A stretch of 64,000 nucleotides of DNA from Aurantimonas coralicida_A (lineage in GTDB: Bacteria > Pseudomonadota > Alphaproteobacteria > Rhizobiales > Rhizobiaceae). Within the stretch, counting starts at the first letter, position 1, and each line of letters opens with the position of its first letter. The stretch is taken from contig NZ_JAYXIH010000020.1 of the NCBI RefSeq assembly GCF_036016755.1, positions 1 to 64,000 on the forward strand, given 5' to 3'. Position numbers and translations under genes: made by a program. The notes below the pieces were generated by a model, which searched no databases, was not told where the DNA came from, and worked only from the letters and a program-made list of their open reading frames with translations. Shown piece after piece: positions 16,822 through 24,535 of the stretch.

Positions 16822-17873
16822 CACTCCTCCCTGGCGGCCTGTGCCTCGGCGAAACGATCCGGCTCGTCCTCATCGGTAGCGGCGGCGAGGCTGGCGATGC
16901 GGCTCTTCATCTGGCGAAGCGCCTCGGTCATGCCCTCGCGGCTCACCGCCGACAGCGCCAGCGGAGGGGATTTGGTCACCGCCGCCAGCTCGGCGAGCTT
17001 TTCCGCCCGCGTCTCCTCGGTCAGGGTGTCGACCTTGGAGAGCGCCACGATCTCGGGCTTTTCCGCCAAGCCATGCTCATAGGCCTCCAACTCGTGCCGC
17101 ACGGTCGTATAGGCGCCCGCGACGTCTTCCTCGGTGGCGGAGACCAGATGCAACAGGACGCTGGTGCGTTCGATATGGCCAAGGAAGCGATCGCCGATGC
17201 CGACGCCGTCATGAGCGCCCTCGATCAGGCCGGGAATGTCGGCGATGACGAACTCGGCGTCGTCGATCTTGGCGACGCCAAGGCCAGGATGCAGCGTCGT
17301 GAACGGATAGTCGGCAATCTTAGGCCGGGCACGCGTCACCGAAGCCAGGAAAGTGGACTTGCCGGCGTTGGGAAGCCCGACCAATCCCGCGTCGGCGATC
17401 AGCTTCAGCCGCAGCCAGATCGTCAGCTCCTCGCCCTCGAGACCCGGATTGGCGCGGCGCGGCGCCTGGTTCACCGAGGTCTTGAAATACGCGTTGCCAA
17501 AGCCGCCATTGCCGCCGGCAGCCAGACGATGGCGCTCGCCGATATAGGTCAGATCGCAGAGCAGGGTCTCGTTGTCCTCGGCGAAGACCTGGGTTCCCGC
17601 AGGCACTTTCAACGTCACGTCGGGGCTTTTGGCGCCGGTGCGGTTGCGGCCCATGCCGTGCCCGCCGGTCTTGGCCTTGAAATGCTGCTGGTAGCGATAG
17701 TCGATCAGGGTGTTCAGGCCGGCCACCGCCTCGATGACGATGTCGCCGCCCCTACCGCCGTCGCCGCCGTCCGGGCCGCCGAATTCGATGAACTTCTCGC
17801 GGCGGAACGAGACCGAGCCGGCACCGCCATCACCGGAGCGGATGTAGACCTTGGCCTGGTCGAGAAACTTCAT
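16821..17873 (-). CDS. obgE: Obg family GTPase (ribosome assembly)
   Basis: 350 residues. The glycine-rich Obg fold occupies residues 1-158 (MKFLDQAKVYIRSGDGGAGSVSFRREKFIEFGGPDGGDGG), followed by a GTPase domain with GLPNAGKST (G1), DIPGLIEGAHDG (G3) and SKVD (G4). Involved in late 50S assembly and stress control. Its place after rplU-rpmA is conserved among alphaproteobacteria. Acidic tail DEDEP near the end. Two palindromic repeats sit upstream. Confidence 0.96.
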   Translation of the reverse strand: MKFLDQAKVYIRSGDGGAGSVSFRREKFIEFGGPDGGDGGRGGDIVIEAVAGLNTLIDYRYQQHFKAKTGGHGMGRNRTGAKSPDVTLKVPAGTQVFAEDNETLLCDLTYIGERHRLAAGGNGGFGNAYFKTSVNQAPRRANPGLEGEELTIWLRLKLIADAGLVGLPNAGKSTFLASVTRARPKIADYPFTTLHPGLGVAKIDDAEFVIADIPGLIEGAHDGVGIGDRFLGHIERTSVLLHLVSATEEDVAGAYTTVRHELEAYEHGLAEKPEIVALSKVDTLTEETRAEKLAELAAVTKSPPLALSAVSREGMTEALRQMKSRIASLAAATDEDEPDRFAEAQAAREE

Positions 17874-17906
17874 GATGTGCGTTCTTTCGTCTTCTTTTGG
17901 TGGCCG

Positions 17907-17983
17907 CTAGTGGTCCGATTTCGACATTTGCATCCCGCTTGGAGCACCCTGGCAAGCAAATGTCGAAATCAAAGGACCACTAG
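17907..17983. repeat. Palindromic repeat unit 1 (CTAGTGG...CCACTAG)
   Basis: Left arm starts CTAGTGGTCC then ATTTCGACATTTGC (17907-17931); the right arm (17956-17983) is its complement apart from a 3-base bulge. The loop is about 24 bases. It sits upstream of obgE, immediately beside a second, related unit. Ends in CTAG on both sides, like a small non-autonomous palindromic element. It could fold in the obgE leader RNA. Confidence 0.65.
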
Positions 17984-17996
17984 CAATTTTATGACT

Positions 17997-18074
17997 CTCG
18001 TGGACTTTTCAAATTTGATATTTGATCTTGAGTCCGCCGCACATGGGTATCAAATGTCAAATTCAATCCACTAG
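17997..18074. repeat. Palindromic repeat unit 2, related to unit 1
   Basis: Imperfect inverted repeat: CGTGGACTTTTCAAATTTG... on the left, and ATCAAATGTCAAATTCAATCCACTAG-type right arm (in two parts, 18049-18074). Read inwards, its right end CTAGTGGATTG-AATTTGACATTTG parallels CTAGTGGTCCG-ATTTCGACATTTG of unit 1. So the two are diverged members of one family in tandem, between obgE and the DUF3833 gene. Confidence 0.6.
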
Positions 18075-18133
18075 TCCAGCTCGCCTGTCATAGCGGTCCG
18101 GGCCGCCGATGGAAACGACCCCGTGTTATCGGT

Positions 18134-18733
18134 TCAATATGGTGCGAGCGCAGCCCGGCTCTTGGCGAAGGTCACATCCGAGGTAGCGAGCGGAATCCCG
18201 AACTTCGAGACAATGACGTGGTTGGCGACCGTACCGTCGGGACGGCCGGTCATCTCGTGGCGAAAATGCAGAAGCGTGCCCCCGCCGCCGGGCGCATAGC
18301 CGTCATAGTCGAGGACCGCGCCATTCTTCGTCTGGACGCCGACCACCGGCATGGGCGGCGCGAGGTCTCCTGTCTTCAGCTCCGTGGCGACGGTTCCGCC
18401 ATAAAGACCCGGCGCGGTGCGCACCAAATCCCAGCGCTGCAGACGCTTGCCATCGGCAAAGGCAAAGCGCTCGTCGAGCTGGAACCGGTCGCCCGTCTGC
18501 TTGCCGTCGAATTCGGCGGTGAAAGCCTCGGTGAAAACCAAGGCCGTCGTCACCGTGCCCTTCGAGACCGACTTGCCCGCGAAGAAATCCGGCAGCGACA
18601 GGCCGTTTGGATCGGGCTGTGGAAGACGGGGCGGCGCGGCGAACCAAGCCAGGCCCGCGAGCAAAATAACAGCGCCACCCGCAACGGCCGTCGGCCAAAG
18701 CCAACTCCGACGCCCGTCGAGCTTTTCCATCAT
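18134..18733 (-). CDS. DUF3833 family membrane-anchored protein
   Basis: About 199 residues. One N-terminal membrane segment (WLWPTAVAGGAVILLAGLAWFAA), then a periplasmic lipocalin-like part: LSLPDFFAGKSVSKGTV, FQLDERFAFADGKRLQRWDL, YGGTV and a C-terminal VSKFGIPLATSDVTF, which together match DUF3833. Function unknown; relatives are small secreted or anchored beta-barrel-like proteins. The ATG at 18733 overlaps the stop of the acetyltransferase gene by ATGA, so the two are coupled. Confidence 0.75.
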   Translation of the reverse strand: MMEKLDGRRSWLWPTAVAGGAVILLAGLAWFAAPPRLPQPDPNGLSLPDFFAGKSVSKGTVTTALVFTEAFTAEFDGKQTGDRFQLDERFAFADGKRLQRWDLVRTAPGLYGGTVATELKTGDLAPPMPVVGVQTKNGAVLDYDGYAPGGGGTLLHFRHEMTGRPDGTVANHVIVSKFGIPLATSDVTFAKSRAALAPY

Positions 18734-19296
18734 TGCCGTCCCCATGCCTTGAGCGACGTCCAGCAGCTGCGATCCATCACGAAATGTTCGCTGGCGACCC
18801 GGCCTGAGGACACCGATTCGATCATACCGCTACCGCAGAAGTGGAAGCCGCATTTCCGGATCACCCGTCGGGACGCCTCGTTGACAACACGGCAGCTGAC
18901 GTCGATGGCGTCGAGCCGCAGCCGCGTAAAGCCGTAGTCGATAACCGCCTGGGCGCCCTCGGTCGCGATGCCGCGTCCCCAATAGGCCCGACCGACCCAA
19001 TAGCCGAGTTCCGCCCGCCCTTTCCTGCCCGAGGGCTTTAATCCGCAACAGCCGACGAACCGATCCTCCTCCTTCAGGCACAGGGCGAAGACGATCTCCG
19101 AGCCATGATCGGCGATGAAGGCGCGCGCGTCTGAAAGACGGTACGGGTGCGGAATGCGCGCGAGCATCGCCGCGAGGTGGCGGTCATTGGCGAGATTGGT
19201 CAGGGGCTGCGCGTCTTTCACCGCCAAGGGCCGCAGCCGGAGCCGTCCTGATTCGATCGTGACGCCGCCCCGTTCGGCGGTAAAATCCTCGGTCAT
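18730..19296 (-). CDS. GNAT family N-acetyltransferase (RimJ/RimL-like)
   Basis: About 188 residues of the Acetyltransf_3 type: LRLRPLAVKDAQPLTNL at the start, ELGYWVGRAYWGRGIATEGAQAVIDYGF for acetyl-CoA binding, and VNEASRRVIRKCGFHF at the end. Substrate unknown; such enzymes acetylate protein N-termini or small amines. A GNAT gene between rpmA and obgE is common in Hyphomicrobiales. I chose ATG 19296 (MTEDF) because the longer frame runs through the terminator hairpin. Confidence 0.85.
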   Translation of the reverse strand: MTEDFTAERGGVTIESGRLRLRPLAVKDAQPLTNLANDRHLAAMLARIPHPYRLSDARAFIADHGSEIVFALCLKEEDRFVGCCGLKPSGRKGRAELGYWVGRAYWGRGIATEGAQAVIDYGFTRLRLDAIDVSCRVVNEASRRVIRKCGFHFCGSGMIESVSSGRVASEHFVMDRSCWTSLKAWGRQ

Positions 19297-19316
19297 CGCA
19301 TCGTCCTTCCTCAGAC

Positions 19317-19354
19317 GCGAAAAGGGGAGATGGCGGTCCATCTCCCCTTTTCGC
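19317..19354 (-). terminator. Rho-independent terminator after rpmA
   Basis: Perfect 17-bp arms GCGAAAAGGGGAGATGG (19317-19333) and complement (19338-19354) with a 4-base loop. On the minus strand it ends in CCCCTTTTCGC, a stem followed by Ts. It should end most rplU-rpmA transcripts and lower the level of the GNAT-obgE genes further on. Confidence 0.85.
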
Positions 19355-19425
19355 TCTGAAGTCCGATGCGTTTCGGAAGGATCAGAGGGCCGGTTCGTTG
19401 GAACGCCGGCGCTCTGAAGCTCCGG

Positions 19426-19695
19426 TCACTCGGCGGCTTCTGCTTTCGGCAGTACGGCTACGTAGGTTCGCCCGTTCGCCTTGTGCTGGAACGCGACGTT
19501 GCCCGCGGCCTTGGCGAACAGCGTGTGATCCTTGCCGATGCCGACATTCGTGCCCGGATGCCAGCGCGTGCCGCGCTGCCGGATGAGAATGTTGCCTGGA
19601 ATCACAGCTTCGCCGCCGAACTTCTTCACGCCAAGGCGTTTGGATTCGGAATCGCGACCATTGCGGGAAGAACCGCCTGCTTTCTTATGTGCCAT
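19426..19695 (-). CDS. rpmA: 50S ribosomal protein L27
   Basis: 89 residues, the full normal length, with MAHKKAGGSSRNGRDSESKRLGVK at the N-terminus and IPGNILIRQRGTRWHPGTNVGIGKDHTLFA. L27 sits at the peptidyl transferase centre. Lies 61 bases after rplU in a conserved two-gene operon and is followed by a strong terminator. Confidence 0.98.
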   Translation of the reverse strand: MAHKKAGGSSRNGRDSESKRLGVKKFGGEAVIPGNILIRQRGTRWHPGTNVGIGKDHTLFAKAAGNVAFQHKANGRTYVAVLPKAEAAE

Positions 19696-19756
19696 CGTCT
19701 GTCTCCTTGCCTGTCAGGCTACCGGATCGGGTTCGCGGGGGAAATCCGCCCCGGAC

Positions 19757-20449
19757 CTATTTCTTCGCCAGCTCTTTAGCCTGCTCGCGCCAATCTTCGA
19801 TCTGGGCGGCGCTGAACGGCATATGTTCGTCGATCCGCGCCACGTCCTTGTCGCTCAGCTTGGCGATCTGGGCAAAGGTGGTGATGCCCTGCTCGTTGAG
19901 CTGCTTCTCGGCGACCGGGCCGATGCCCTTGATCGTAGTCAGCTTGTCGGCATCGCCCTTCGGCGCGGTGAACAGGCTCGCCGGCGCCGATGCTGCCGCC
20001 TGCTTTGGCTCTACCGCCTTTTCGGCGGGCTTCGCCGGCTTCGCGGCTTTCCCGGCCGCCTTGGCCGGTTGTGCCTTTTCGTCCTCGACGGGCTTCGCGA
20101 CCTTGACGGGCTTGGTCCGGGCCGCCGAGGTCATCGACGGCGCCTTGCCGTCGGTCAGGATTTCGGCGACGCGGATCAGCGTCAGATCCTGGCGATGGCC
20201 GCGCGAACGCTTGGAGTTCTGCCGCCGACGCTTCTTGAAGGAGATGACCTTCTTGCCGCGCGTCTGGCCGATGATCTCGGCGGTGACGGAGGCGCCCGCG
20301 ACGAACGGCGCGCCGATGGTCGAGCCGACCATCAGCACTTCCTTGAAGGTCAGAAGATCGCCGGCCTCGCCGGGCAGACGCTCGATGGTGAACTGGTCTT
20401 CAGGGACAACGCGGTACTGCTTGCCACCGGTCTTAATGACTGCGAACAT
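19757..20449 (-). CDS. rplU: 50S ribosomal protein L21 with C-terminal helix-hairpin-helix extension
   Basis: 230 residues against about 100-105 for plain L21. Residues 1-102 are L21 (MFAVIKTGGKQYRV, FKKRRRQNSKRSRGHRQ). Residues 103-165 form an Ala/Lys/Pro-rich linker. Residues 168-230 (LTTIKGIGPVAEKQLNEQGITTFAQIAKLSDKDVARIDEHM) are a helix-hairpin-helix domain like that added to several proteins of Hyphomicrobiales. The added part may touch rRNA or DNA; its role is unknown. First gene of the rplU-rpmA operon. Confidence 0.96.
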   Translation of the reverse strand: MFAVIKTGGKQYRVVPEDQFTIERLPGEAGDLLTFKEVLMVGSTIGAPFVAGASVTAEIIGQTRGKKVISFKKRRRQNSKRSRGHRQDLTLIRVAEILTDGKAPSMTSAARTKPVKVAKPVEDEKAQPAKAAGKAAKPAKPAEKAVEPKQAAASAPASLFTAPKGDADKLTTIKGIGPVAEKQLNEQGITTFAQIAKLSDKDVARIDEHMPFSAAQIEDWREQAKELAKK

Positions 20450-20573
20450 TTTATCTCCGTTCGTTCGATCGGCTCTCGCGCCGTAAAGGCCCGGGCCATC
20501 TTCTTGTCAGTCGGTTGCGAATAGGGCGAAAACAAACGGGCGCGGTCAAGCCACGCCCCAATTTGATGCCCGT

Positions 20574-20602
20574 CACTAGCGGGCCGGGTCCTCAAGGTCA
20601 AG
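20574..20602 (-). promoter_or_regulatory. Probable sigma-70 promoter of rplU-rpmA
   Basis: On the minus strand CTTGAC (20602-20597) and CTAGTG (20579-20574) are 17 bases apart. The CTTGAC form of the -35 box is typical of strong alphaproteobacterial housekeeping promoters. It would give a leader of roughly 115 bases before rplU. Confidence 0.5.
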
Positions 20603-20754
20603 TCAACTTTGGAGACCCGATGCCGATCGGTTGCTTGCCTCCCGCTCGCCGGATATGGGGTCGACGGTGGCGGTCATGAACCTGCCACCGTGGCACATGC
20701 GGCATTGTCGCAATCTGTCGTGCCGCGTGGAAAGCATGAGGACAGGATCCGATC

Positions 20755-21744
20755 ATGGCGATACTCGTCACCGGCGGCGCCGGCTATATCGGCAGCCACA
20801 TGGCCTGGGAACTCCTGGATCGCGGCGAGACGGTCGTCGTCCTCGACCGGTTGTCCACCGGCTTCGACTGGGCGGTGCCGCCCGAGGCGACGCTGGTGGT
20901 CGGCGATGTCGGCGATGCCGATCTCCTCGATCGCACCATCACGGGCCATGATGTCGATGCCATCATCCATTTTGCCGGCTCGATCATCGTGCCGGAATCC
21001 GTTGCCGATCCGCTCGGCTATTACGAAAACAACACGGTCAAGTCGCGCGCCCTGATCGCGGCAGCGGTCCGGAACGGCGTCAAGCATTTCATCTTTTCCT
21101 CGACCGCGGCCGTCTACGGCTCTCCCGCCACGATCCCGGTCACCGAGGCGGCCGCGACGCTGCCGGAATCGCCCTACGGCTCGTCCAAGCTGATGACCGA
21201 GATGATGCTCCGGGACACGGCGTTTGCCCATGATTTCCGCTCCACTGCGCTGCGCTACTTCAATGTCGCGGGCGCCGACCCGCTCGGGCGCACCGGCGAA
21301 TCGACCAGGGGCGCAACGCATCTGATCAAGGTCGCGTCCGAAACCGCCCTCGGCAGACGCGCCTTCCTCGAACTCTACGGCACCGATTATCCGACCGCCG
21401 ACGGCACCTGCGTGCGCGACTACATCCATGTCACCGACCTCGTCAAAGCCCACTACCTTGCGCTCGAACGGCTACGCGGCGGCGGGTCCAGCATGGTCGC
21501 CAATTGCGGCTACGGGCGCGGCTATTCGGTTTTGGAGGTGCTGAGCGCGGTCAAGGATGTCGTCGGCAAAGACTTCGATATCCGCATAAAGGGCCGCAGG
21601 CCCGGCGACCCCGCGGCCATCGTCGCCGACCCGTCCCTGGCCCGCCGGGAGCTCGGCTGGCGCGCCGAATACGACGATCTGCGGCAGATCGTCGGCCATG
21701 CCCTCGACTGGGAACGCGCCCTCGCCCGCCGCAATCATCGCTGA
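20755..21744 (+). CDS. galE: UDP-glucose 4-epimerase
   Basis: 329 residues. Interconverts UDP-glucose and UDP-galactose for surface polysaccharides and galactose use. GGAGYIGSHMAWEL binds NAD, IFSSTAAVYG and the Y-x-x-x-K of SPYGSSKLMTEMML form the active site, and ALRYFNVAGADPLGRTGE and CVRDYIHVTDL are GalE hallmarks. Divergent from rplU. Confidence 0.93.
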   Translation: MAILVTGGAGYIGSHMAWELLDRGETVVVLDRLSTGFDWAVPPEATLVVGDVGDADLLDRTITGHDVDAIIHFAGSIIVPESVADPLGYYENNTVKSRALIAAAVRNGVKHFIFSSTAAVYGSPATIPVTEAAATLPESPYGSSKLMTEMMLRDTAFAHDFRSTALRYFNVAGADPLGRTGESTRGATHLIKVASETALGRRAFLELYGTDYPTADGTCVRDYIHVTDLVKAHYLALERLRGGGSSMVANCGYGRGYSVLEVLSAVKDVVGKDFDIRIKGRRPGDPAAIVADPSLARRELGWRAEYDDLRQIVGHALDWERALARRNHR

Positions 21745-21783
21745 TCACGGCCGGCAACGTGGCGTCGGCAAGGACGGCGGATG

Positions 21784-22707
21784 TCAGGCGTGGGCGCTGG
21801 GATTGAGATCGGGGCCGGCGCCGAGCCGCTTGCCGGGATTGATCGCTTCCAGCCAGCGCAGATAGGCCGCGTGGTCGTGACGACCCATCTCCATCTCCTT
21901 GGCGAGGGCATGGAAAGCGTCGCGCGCCTTTTCGGTCAGCGGCAGGGTCAACCCCGCCTCCCGCGCCACTTCGAGAGCGTTCTCCAGATCCTTCAACTGC
22001 AGTTCGAGCGGGCCGCCGGGAACCCAGTTGCGCTCGGTCATCCGCTCGCCGTGGAGGTCGAGGATGCGCGAGGTGGCAAAGCCGCCCATCAGCGCGTCGC
22101 GCAGTGCGGCGGGATCGCAGCCGCCTTCCTGGGCAAGCAGCATCGCCTCGGCGACGGCACCGATGGTGACGGCGACGATGGCCTGGTTGGCGAGCTTGGC
22201 GACCTGCCCGGCGCCATGAACGCCGACATGAGTCGGCCGCCCCATCGCCTTCAAAACCGGTTCCGCCTCGGCGAAGTCCTCCGCGCGGCCGCCGGCCATG
22301 ATCGCGAGCGTCGCCTCGATCGCGCCCTTCTCGCCGCCCGACACCGGCGCATCGATATGGCGCCGGCCGGCCTTCTCGACCGCGCCGGCGTGATCGCGCG
22401 CAACGCTCGGCTGGATCGACGACATGTCGATGAACAGCGCGTTTGCCGGCGCCGCCTCGATCACACCGAGCTCGCCGAAATAGATTTCCGTCACGATCGG
22501 CGAATTGTCGACCATGGTGATGACGGCGTCGGCCTCGGCCACGGCCTCACGCGGATCGGCGGCGACGGTCGCGACATCGGCGAGCGCCTCGGCTTTCGCG
22601 CGCGTCCGATTCCAGACGGTGACGCGGAAGCCGGCCCTAGCGATGTTCCGCACCATCGGCGCACCCATGATGCCGGTGCCGATCAGGGTGATGTTGTCGA
22701 GGCTCAT
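21784..22707 (-). CDS. NAD(P)-dependent beta-hydroxyacid dehydrogenase (GarR/GlxR-like)
   Basis: 307 residues of the 3-hydroxyisobutyrate/tartronate-semialdehyde reductase family. LIGTGIMGAPMVRNIARAG is the dinucleotide site, FIDMSSIQPSVA and IDAPVSGGEKGAIEATLAIMAGG the substrate site, and K in VAKLANQ the catalytic lysine. GarR-type enzymes reduce tartronate semialdehyde to glycerate at the end of sugar-acid breakdown. It is the last gene of a set read leftwards that includes a GntR gene just upstream and a second, different family member at 23602. Confidence 0.87.
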   Translation of the reverse strand: MSLDNITLIGTGIMGAPMVRNIARAGFRVTVWNRTRAKAEALADVATVAADPREAVAEADAVITMVDNSPIVTEIYFGELGVIEAAPANALFIDMSSIQPSVARDHAGAVEKAGRRHIDAPVSGGEKGAIEATLAIMAGGRAEDFAEAEPVLKAMGRPTHVGVHGAGQVAKLANQAIVAVTIGAVAEAMLLAQEGGCDPAALRDALMGGFATSRILDLHGERMTERNWVPGGPLELQLKDLENALEVAREAGLTLPLTEKARDAFHALAKEMEMGRHDHAAYLRWLEAINPGKRLGAGPDLNPSAHA

Positions 22708-22775
22708 GGGCGGCTCCTTTAAGAAGATGAAACGCGGCGCCAGGCGCTCGGTCGGCCGCGAAGAGAAAACAGAAG

Positions 22776-23450
22776 CTAAAGGCCCTTGGCCTCGCCCGCC
22801 GAAAGGTTGCCGGACTGGCTGCGCAGGAGATCGAGCGCCTGCCGATCGGCGCGATCGCGATGCTCCTGGTGCAGGCGCCTGGTTTCGGCCTCGTCGCCGC
22901 TCAGAATCGCGGCGATGATCGCCCGGTGCTCGTCATCCGATTGCGTCGGGCGCGGGCGGAGCGGCATGATCGCCATACGGGCGCGATATTGCTGATCCCA
23001 ATATTGCCGAAGCGTCGCCTGCAGTCTGGCATTGCCGCAGAACGAGACGATCTCGGCATGAAAGATGTCGTCCAGCCGCGACCATTGCTCGATGTCGTCG
23101 CGCTGCGTCGCGCGCTCCAACTGTCCCATGAGCGCGCGCAAGCGATCGGCCTCGGATTTTGAAAGACCGCGGCGGGCGGCCAATTGCGCAGCCTTGACCT
23201 CGAGGGTGGAAAAGACCTCGTAGATATCGGCCAGATCGTCGAGCGACTGGGCCTTCACGGTAATGCCATGGCGCGGCCGCACCGCGACGAGGCCCTCCTC
23301 CTCCAGCCGGATCAGCGCCTCGCGGATTGGCGTGCGACTGAGCGACAGAAGATTGGCCACCTCGGTCTCCAGCAGCGTAGTGCCGGGTGGCAGGCGGCCT
23401 TCGAGGATCCGGAACTTCAGTTCGTGATAGGCCCGCTCGCGCGCCGGCAT
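22776..23450 (-). CDS. GntR family transcriptional regulator (FCD type)
   Basis: 224 residues. Winged helix at about residues 5-70 (AYHELKFRILEGRLPPGTTLLETEVANLLSLSRTPIREALIRLEEEGLV) and a C-terminal FCD domain with DIYEVFSTLEVKAAQLAA and the metal-site residues LDDIFHAEIV and EHRAIIAAI. No in-frame ATG, GTG or TTG that improves on the ATG at 23450 was found upstream. Lies inside the sugar-acid gene set and is the best candidate for the regulator acting at the CGTATACATTAG sites (28216 and 33233). Confidence 0.87.
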   Translation of the reverse strand: MPARERAYHELKFRILEGRLPPGTTLLETEVANLLSLSRTPIREALIRLEEEGLVAVRPRHGITVKAQSLDDLADIYEVFSTLEVKAAQLAARRGLSKSEADRLRALMGQLERATQRDDIEQWSRLDDIFHAEIVSFCGNARLQATLRQYWDQQYRARMAIMPLRPRPTQSDDEHRAIIAAILSGDEAETRRLHQEHRDRADRQALDLLRSQSGNLSAGEAKGL

Positions 23451-23601
23451 CTTGCCGACGCCCTGGAGCGTCGGCCGTGGCCGCGAACCGCCCGGCGTGG
23501 TGACCGTGGCCGTCTTTCTGCGACCGCTGTCGCTGGTGGTGTCCGGTTTGGTCAGTGCGAGCCTCCCTGCTTCCGGCGCATCAGCGTTCGCGGTCCTCCG
23601 C

Positions 23602-24507
23602 TCATTCTTTCGAGCCCTTTGCGGCTCCGATGCCGTTCAATTCCGCCACCACGTCGGAGAGCATCGGCAGGTAATCGTCACCCCGGCCGATGGCCTCGGC
23701 CGTCGCCAGGCCGTTCTTCACGCTCGACGAGACATGCGAGGCGATGCCGCTTTCATTGGCCATCGAGACGACGTAGCGCATGTCCTTATGGGCATTGCGC
23801 AAGGTGAACTTGTGGGCATCGCGGTCGCGCTGGACCACATACTGCATGAAGGTCTGGTAGAAGCCGCAATCCATCCGGCCGCCGCTGATGACGCCATGAA
23901 ATGTCTTGGCGTCAATGCCGTTCTTCGCACCGATCGCCAGCGCTTCGGAATAAAGCGACGCATAGCCGAGCGAGAGAAAATTGTTGAGCAGCTTCATCGT
24001 GTGGCCGGCGCCGGTATCGCCGACGCGCACGACCTTGCCGGCCCAGCATTCGAAGATGGGGCGCACGCGCTCGAAATCCTCGGCCGAGGCGCCGACCATG
24101 GTGTCGAGCGTGCCTTCCCAGGCTTCCTTTGGCGTTCGCGACAACGGCGCGTCGATCAGCGTCACGCCGGCTTGGCGGCAACGCTCCGCCACGGCACGCG
24201 TGGAAACCGGATTGCTGGTGGAGCTGTCGATGATGGTCCTGGTCGCGCCGTTGGCGTCGAGAATTTCGCCAACGGTTGCCTCGACCTCGGGACTGCCCGG
24301 CAGGCAAAGGAAGACGATGTCCGACTTTTCGGCAATGTCGGCGACGCTTGCCCCCTCCTCGGCTCCCCGCGACATCAGATCGTCGACCGGCTTGCGGTTG
24401 CGGTGCGCGAGAACCGTCAGCGGGTAGCCGCCTTCGAGGATGTTCTTGGCCATGCCGTGGCCCATCAGGCCGACGCCGATGAAGCCGATGCGCGGACGAT
24501 CCGTCAT
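23602..24507 (-). CDS. NAD(P)-dependent beta-hydroxyacid dehydrogenase
   Basis: 301 residues, same family as 21784-22707 but clearly a different subgroup. IGFIGVGLMGHGMAKNIL (NAD site), IIDSSTSNPVSTRAVAE, LIDAPLSRTPKEAWEGTLDTMVG and K in HTMKLLNNFLSLGYASLYSEAL (catalytic lysine) are all present. It probably oxidises or reduces a hydroxy acid made in the sugar-acid route. ATG 24507 has AGAGGA upstream; a longer open frame reaches into denD. Two members in one locus suggest two hydroxy-acid steps. Confidence 0.85.
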   Translation of the reverse strand: MTDRPRIGFIGVGLMGHGMAKNILEGGYPLTVLAHRNRKPVDDLMSRGAEEGASVADIAEKSDIVFLCLPGSPEVEATVGEILDANGATRTIIDSSTSNPVSTRAVAERCRQAGVTLIDAPLSRTPKEAWEGTLDTMVGASAEDFERVRPIFECWAGKVVRVGDTGAGHTMKLLNNFLSLGYASLYSEALAIGAKNGIDAKTFHGVISGGRMDCGFYQTFMQYVVQRDRDAHKFTLRNAHKDMRYVVSMANESGIASHVSSSVKNGLATAEAIGRGDDYLPMLSDVVAELNGIGAAKGSKE

Positions 24508-24535
24508 GGTGTGTTCCTCTTCGAGTGCAGGCCGG

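Noticed and set aside
15547..17082. Open frame of 511 codons on the + strand opposite proB and obgE
   Set aside because: Crosses two certain genes on the other strand and shows no domain.
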